Below are positions 59,139 to 64,000 of a stretch of DNA of 64,000 bases, piece by piece. A model generated the notes under the pieces. That model did no database searches and was not told where the DNA came from. It saw only the letters and a list, made by a program, of their open reading frames with translations. This stretch comes from Polyporus tsugae (Eukaryota; Basidiomycota; Agaricomycetes; Polyporales; Polyporaceae). The stretch's first letter is position 1. The number at the start of each line of letters is the position of its first letter. The stretch covers positions 992,001 to 1,056,000 of the forward strand of contig JAHRBS010000001.1 of NCBI GenBank assembly GCA_024305745.1. The letters run 5' to 3'. The position numbers and the translations under genes are program-made.

Positions 59139-59145
59139 TATAAAG
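59138..59145 (+). promoter_or_regulatory. TATA box of second S53 protease
   Basis: CTATAAAG about 80 bp before the start codon, giving a short leader. Confidence 0.55.
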
Positions 59146-59223
59146 CCGTTGTCCTCGACGGTACCTTTGCCATACGAGCAAGCTCGCTTTCCATCGTCTG
59201 TGGACTTCAGGCCTCCATTCGCC

Positions 59224-61344
59224 ATGTTCTCCCAGGCCTTCTTTGCGATCTGCTTCGCTGCCATCGCCCTTGGCAACCCCGTCGCCCGCAACTTGCAGGT
59301 GCACGAGGCACGCACGCAGGTCCCTGCCGCGTTCTCGATGGCCGGCGCCGCGTCGCCAGACACGGTCCTGAAGCTGCGCATTGCGCTCGTTTCAAGTGAC
59401 ATGGCTGGTCTCGAGAAGTCCCTCATGGACGTCAGCACGCCGGGAAACGCGCTCTACGGCCAGCACCTGAGCAAGGAGGAGGTATGGGTTTCGCCGTTTG
59501 CTGGAGCACCCGGAAATGTGACTGACGGGATTACGGATGTACAGGTGGAGCAATTCGTTGCGCCGACGCAGGACACTGTGGAGGCGGTTACCGCTTGGCT
59601 CAAGGAGAACGACGTCGAAGCCGCCCAGGCTTCTCCCGCCGGTGACTGGCTGAGCTTCTCGATCCCCGTCAGCAAGGCAAATGCGCTCTTTGACGCCGAC
59701 TTCTCGATCTTCACACACACCGAGACGGGCAGTCAGACGATCCGGACGCTCTCGTACTCTATCCCAACTGACCTCAAGGGCAAGCTCGACTTCGTCCACC
59801 CCACTACGGTGTAAGTAATGGTGCCCTAGCGCCTATAGACCCCGAACGCGAACTCGGACTTTAGCTGATACGTCCTTCTACTGCATTTCTAGCTTCGCGC
59901 AGCCGTTCTCTGGGCCTCGGTTCTCCACACCCATCGTACCTTCTTCGGCGGCGAACCTCACTTCACGCGCTGTCCCATCGTCATGCAGTTCCACTGTCAC
60001 CCCAGCGTGCTTGCAGGCATTGTATGGTATTCCGACGACGAGCAATGCCATCTCGAGCAATGTCTTGGGGGTCAGCGGATTCATTGATCAGTTCGCCAAC
60101 CAGGCCGATCTCAAGGTTCCGAACCCTTGCTTCCATCTCGGGCTGCAGGCACTCACACCGGTTTCTTAGAGCTTCCTCACCCGCCTCCGCACCGATCTTT
60201 CTTCGTCCACGACCTTCACTCTTCAGACCCTCGATGGTGGCAGCAACTCGCAGAGCAGCAGCGAGGCTGGTGTAGAAGCTGTAAGTTTTGGTGTCCTCAG
60301 CCCATTGCCATTTGGTGTTAACTATCGTCCGGTCATCCAGAACCTCGACATCCAGTACACTATCGGTGTAGCATCTAAAGTACCTGTTACATTCATCTCT
60401 GTTGGCGACAACAACGAGGATGGCATCGACGGTTTCCTCGACATCATCAACTTCCTCATCGCCAAGACCACCCCGCCCACCGTTCTCACCACTAGCTACG
60501 GCTTCAACGAGCCCGACCTCCCGACCAGCATCGCGAAGTATGGTGCTTTAGTTTTATGTCTCTTCGAACATGCTAACAATCCGGAACGTCAGCAACCTGT
60601 GCAACGCATACATGCAACTCGGTGCTCGTGGCACGTCCGTTCTCTTTGCGTCTGGTGACGGCGGTGTCTCCGGCTCGCAGAGCCAGAGTTGCACGACTTT
60701 CATCCCAACCTTCCCTTCGGGCTGCCCCTTGTAAGCGAAAGTCCGACGGTCTTGGGAGGAACGCTGACCGAACACCAACAGCTTGACCTCTGTTGGTGCG
60801 ACGACTGGAATCACCGAGACTGCGGCCGACTTCTCCTCGGGCGGCTTCTCGAACATCTTCGCTCGGCCGTCCTACCAATCCTCCGCCGTCTCCGCCTACC
60901 TCTCTGCCCTCGGCAGCACCAACTCCGGCAAGTTCAACACGAGCGGCCGCGCGTTCCCTGACGTCTCCGCGCAGGGCGAGAACGTCGAGATCGCGGTCTC
61001 TGGCGAGTTCGGCCTCGTCGCCGGCACGTCGTGCTCCAGCCCCATCTTCGCCAGTGTCATCGCCCTCCTCAACGACGAGCTCGCCGCGGCCGGCAAGAGC
61101 CCGCTCGGGTTCCTCAACCCCTTCCTGTACTCGACTGGCGCGTCGGCGTTGAACGACATCACGACCGGGGACAACCCCGGCTGCAACACCAACGGCTTCC
61201 CCGCCAAGGCTGGGTGGGACCCGGTGAGTACCCGGCAGAGATAGACGTGTTTGTGAATAGTCTACTGACTGCATGGGTGTCGTGCAGGTCACTGGTCTCG
61301 GTACCCCCAACTTCGCTGCGCTCAAGACCGCGGTCGGTCTCTAA
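59224..61344 (+). CDS. secreted S53 peptidase (second paralogue)
   Basis: Acid serine-carboxyl protease. Eight exons (59224-59481, 59545-59810, 59893-60115, 60170-60280, 60341-60537, 60593-60730, 60782-61223, 61288-61344) sum to 1692 nt, 563 residues. Signal peptide MFSQAFFAICFAAIALGNPV; prodomain [20 protein letters not shown] and VSTPGNALYGQHLSKEE. Catalytic Glu and Asp are in GVEANLDIQYTIG (across an intron), the oxyanion Asp in FASGDGGVSG, and Ser in VAGTSCSSPIFAS. It ends PVTGLGTPNFAALKTAVGL. The donor of intron 3 is the weak GTTCCG. Compared with the 4.6-kb paralogue, SGDSGV is SGDGGV and SGTSAST is AGTSCSS; both variants keep the catalytic residue. The two genes lie 53 kb apart on opposite strands. 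Confidence 0.94.
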
Positions 61345-62142
61345 GCGCGAGCTGAGCATTTGGTATGGCGCGGTAAAATGGACGCTGCCTTTGGGAAAAA
61401 CAATGTTGTGTGCTGTATCGTTATCTGTATGAATAGACGAATGTCACGATTTGCAGGTATGCACCCAATTCTAGTGGCCTTGCCAGTTCTTGCGATACTG
61501 GCAGTGGCACCTCTTGGTCGGGGTAGGGACTGTGCATGATGACATCAACGGACTCAATAGCCACCGGTGATCGGTGATTGCCGAAGCCATGGCAACTTCA
61601 AGCCTTCAACGTAACTTGTTCAACCGTTTGTCGACCTTACATTCTTAGACACCCTTACGGCCGAAGACCAAGGACTTGGTGGGGAACGTGAAGCTCGTGG
61701 GCTTGAGGTTCAGGTACGAACATGTAATGGAGTCTCCCTTGTCTTGTGAAACACAATATCTCCACCCGCAGGCGTTCTGCCATGGGCCCGGGTAATTCCG
61801 CGGCCCGCCCGACTACACTAGTACTGACGTCGCGGCACTCGGGACGTCGACAACGAAGCGATGGCAAGGGTACCGAAATCGAACCCGCCGGCGGGAGCCG
61901 AAGGACTACTAGAAGGAGGCTGGATGGTTGAATTGGATTTGCCAGCTCAGGCTCGTCCACCTCCCTCAACTACGCCGACGACAACGCAGCCTTTGCTTGC
62001 TCTCCAACCGCCACACCTGTAAGCGTAAAATCCGTATCTCTAGGTGAGCCTTGAACGTGAATACGCCCCACCCCTCCCCAGAGTTGATGATTGTTCTGTT
62101 CGGCATCAATCGACTAGCGGTTTTCGGTGTGCTGTGGCAGTC
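61345..62142. other. intergenic with duplicated MYND-gene promoter
   Basis: The right part (about 61790-62142) resembles 63530-63850 upstream of the second MYND gene. Shared runs include ACGAAGCGAT, TGCCAGCTCAGGCT and CGTATCTAGGT-type sequence. The duplication therefore includes the upstream region. Confidence 0.65.
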
Positions 62143-63193
62143 ATGTCCGCGATTCCCTCCACTGACCCGGAGGACATTACATCATCGGCTTTCGACTACG
62201 AGCGCCGCCTTCCACATCCCAAGGCTATGGGGTGTTACTGGTGCCACAAGCTCGGTTCCCGTTCCCAGCAGTTGAAAAGATGCTCCAAGTGCGGCATCGT
62301 CCTATATTGCAGCAAGGAATGTCAAGTCGCGTCGTGGCCTACGCATAAGTGAGTCGAGTTCTCTTGTGTCATGGGGGCCAATGCCAATGCGTCACGGTTT
62401 ACCGACTGTTTATGTCCGTAGGTCCGCGTGTCTCGCCCCAGTCGAGTCGGAGCATCACGCCAAATTGACGAAAGCCTACCAGAAGTGGATGGACATCCAC
62501 CACCTTTCCCTACACGCGCTCTCGGGTGGGCTCATAGGGTCTACGGGCGGCGTAGAGTTCAACCTCTCCAATCCGCGATCCCTGTTGGTCACCCTCTTCC
62601 CCCACACCGACTCTTGGGACAATGGCGACCCCGCCAAATGGTTCTCCGTCGTCGACGCGAGGATCTGTGACAATGACGAGAACCCTTACGCGCCTGCTGA
62701 ATGGATCGGCCAAGTTCGGGAGTCAGCCTTGGGGGAGCTCATACAAGTCAGTGGCGCGGACCCAGGACCCGACATTATTGGCGTTCTCCCCGTCACGTAC
62801 TTCATCGTGAACGAGAAGACGACGATCCACGATCTCCATCCCATTAACCGCCAAGACACGGACTCCGAGACCCTTGAGTGTGGGGATTCTGGGGAATTGG
62901 GTCCCGGGGGAGAGGAGTTTGTAGCTGGCGCCTACGACGATCTCGCGAACCTGTGCATCGCTTGCATCAACACCGGCATTGTGTTCCACGACCCTAAGGA
63001 CCAACGTGCGAACAAGTTCTTGCCAGAGGTTGGCTCGTATGTGCGTGCGAAGAGTGGCGGTAGTTGGCGATGGGCGCGGAAGGCTAGGGCTTGGGAGGTA
63101 CTGAACGAGGTCATGCAGATGCCGGACTCTGGGATGGACAAGGCTGGCTTTACTGCCCAGGAGTTATGGTGGATGTGGGGTCTGCGGTTCTGA
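62143..63193 (+). CDS. MYND zinc-finger protein (tandem copy 1)
   Basis: Two exons (62143-62348, 62422-63193) sum to 978 nt, 325 residues. The MYND finger spans about residues 31-72: CYWCHKLGSRSQQLKRCSKC, GIVLYCSKECQVASWPTHKS, C, with the C-x2-C, C-x2-C, C-x3-C and H/C ligands in place. It is split by the intron just before its last Cys. The rest (KLTKAYQKWMDIHHLSLHAL ... MDKAGFTAQELWWMWGLRF) has no domain I recognise. MYND fingers bind proline-rich partners. In basidiomycetes such single-MYND proteins are a large, fast-evolving family of unknown role. A near-identical promoter and finger start again at 63853, so this is a tandem duplicate. Confidence 0.88.
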
Positions 63194-63852
63194 TGGAGTT
63201 CTCAAGCGTGGCCGTACTCGCCCAGCCCTAGCTTGTGCACTGCGGTGCTTTTTAATGCGCGTTCCAGATCTTGCAGTCGTTGTTTCTCAGTTACGTTTCG
63301 GACATGGATCGGTCGTATTTGACAGAATCCAAGAAGCCCTCAGTTGCACCGATGCTCGACCAATTTGATGGCAATAATAGCTGTAACTTCAACATACATA
63401 ATGCCCGATCCGTATTCCGCTCGGATGGGGTTGAGGAGGTACACCGTACGCAAACAATTTCTCGCCGGTAGACAGCTATATAGCATGCGTACACCTGTAG
63501 TACTTGTGATTACGTTGAACTACTATAAGATGCTCGGGATCGGGACTCGGACGCGGCCGACTACGAAGCGATCGCAAGGGACCGAGATGGTAGCCGAAGG
63601 ACGCGCATAAGTACTACTAGCCGACAGGAATGGCGATGATTTGGAATTGCCAGCTCAGGCTTGTCCACCTCACCCGGCTACGTCGTAGACAACCTCTAGT
63701 GACTAGCTTTACCCAGCTGCAGTTTTTCAACGGGCCACACCTGAGCACAAACACCGGCGTATCTAGGTAAAAGTCTTGGACTCGAATACGCTCCGCACGT
63801 TCTCAGAGCTGATGAATGACTCGTTTCAGCTCCGATCCGGATTCCGTACAGA
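63194..63852. other. intergenic with second copy of duplicated promoter
   Basis: Right part matches the upstream region of MYND copy 1 (see 61345-62142). CTATATAGC at 63475-63483 is a TATA-like element that copy 1 lacks. Confidence 0.5.
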
Positions 63853-64000
63853 ATGTCGGTGATTACACGCGATGAGGACATCAACCCATTGACTTTCGAC
63901 TACTCGACTCTGAACGCGCGTCGCATTCCACATCCCAAGTCTCTCGGGTGCTACTGGTGCCACAAGCATGGTTCGAGCTTGCAGCAGTTGAAAAGATGCG
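63853..64000 (+). CDS. MYND zinc-finger protein (tandem copy 2, truncated by window end)
   Basis: The start MSVITRDEDINPLTFDYSTL leads to HPKSLGCYWCHKHGSSLQQL and KRC, where the window ends. Alignment with copy 1 is clear (PHPK.LGCYWCHK and QQLKRC shared) while the first 20 residues have diverged. Completeness cannot be judged. Confidence 0.8.
   Translation, partial: MSVITRDEDINPLTFDYSTLNARRIPHPKSLGCYWCHKHGSSLQQLKRC

Noticed and set aside
1..64000. tRNA, rRNA, CRISPR arrays, long terminal repeats or transposase genes
   Set aside because: Scanned by eye for T-arm consensus, regular spaced repeats and transposase motifs; a few GGTTCGAA-like strings (for example near 32364) lack a cloverleaf context, and no mobile element ends were found.

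Overview
This is nuclear DNA of a filamentous basidiomycete, most likely a wood-decay or litter-decay Agaricomycete (Polyporales-like). It is GC-rich, and nearly every gene is broken by many 48-70 nt introns with GTRNGY donors. The gene set is typical of such fungi: secreted S53 and A1 proteases, a class 3 lipase, a hydroxyquinol-type intradiol dioxygenase, cytochrome b5-fused fumarate reductase, F-box/LRR and MYND proteins. I saw no bacterial operons, CRISPR arrays, tRNA or rRNA genes, and no intact transposon. All gene models were spliced by eye. For several (PAXX/XRCC4-like, second S53, MED31, F-box, MYND, membrane/IDR protein) I summed the exon lengths and confirmed a continuous frame.

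Layout. 0.4-6.7 kb: a protease island on the minus strand, with a membrane-anchored aspartic protease, a decayed S53 relic, a decayed aspartic protease 3' fragment, and an intact S53 protease. 7.7-9.1 kb: F-box/LRR protein. 10.7-16.1 kb: fumarate reductase-cytochrome b5, nicotinamide riboside kinase, then on the plus strand a probable XRCC4/XLF/PAXX-superfamily DNA end-joining factor. 16.7-24.2 kb (plus): a small membrane protein with a possible frameshift, intradiol dioxygenase, amino-acid permease, aldo-keto reductase. 24.9-26.9 kb: UCH37 deubiquitinase and MED31, divergent from a 209-bp shared promoter. 27.8-34.0 kb: SLC35C2-like transporter, Zn2Cys6 regulator, second aldo-keto reductase with an 11-bp duplication that shifts its last exon. 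34.8-42.8 kb: Gly/Tyr-repeat charged protein, COG5, ILV6. 43.7-55.1 kb: PDK1/Pkh-type kinase, Mam3/CNNM-type protein with a 0.6-kb intron, a small putative gene, and a four-helix membrane protein with a long disordered tail. 56.5-64.0 kb (plus): secreted lipase, second S53 protease, and two tandem MYND-finger genes, the second cut by the window end.

How the genes work together. Most are unlinked housekeeping genes. The secreted and surface hydrolases (aspartic protease, two S53 proteases, lipase) form an extracellular digestion set, with the amino-acid permease as a possible uptake partner. The dioxygenase fits lignin-derived aromatic catabolism. The most informative evolutionary signal is the left end: an aspartic protease-S53 pair seems to have been duplicated in tandem, and each copy then lost a different partner. 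The most interesting candidate function is the PAXX/XRCC4-like protein.
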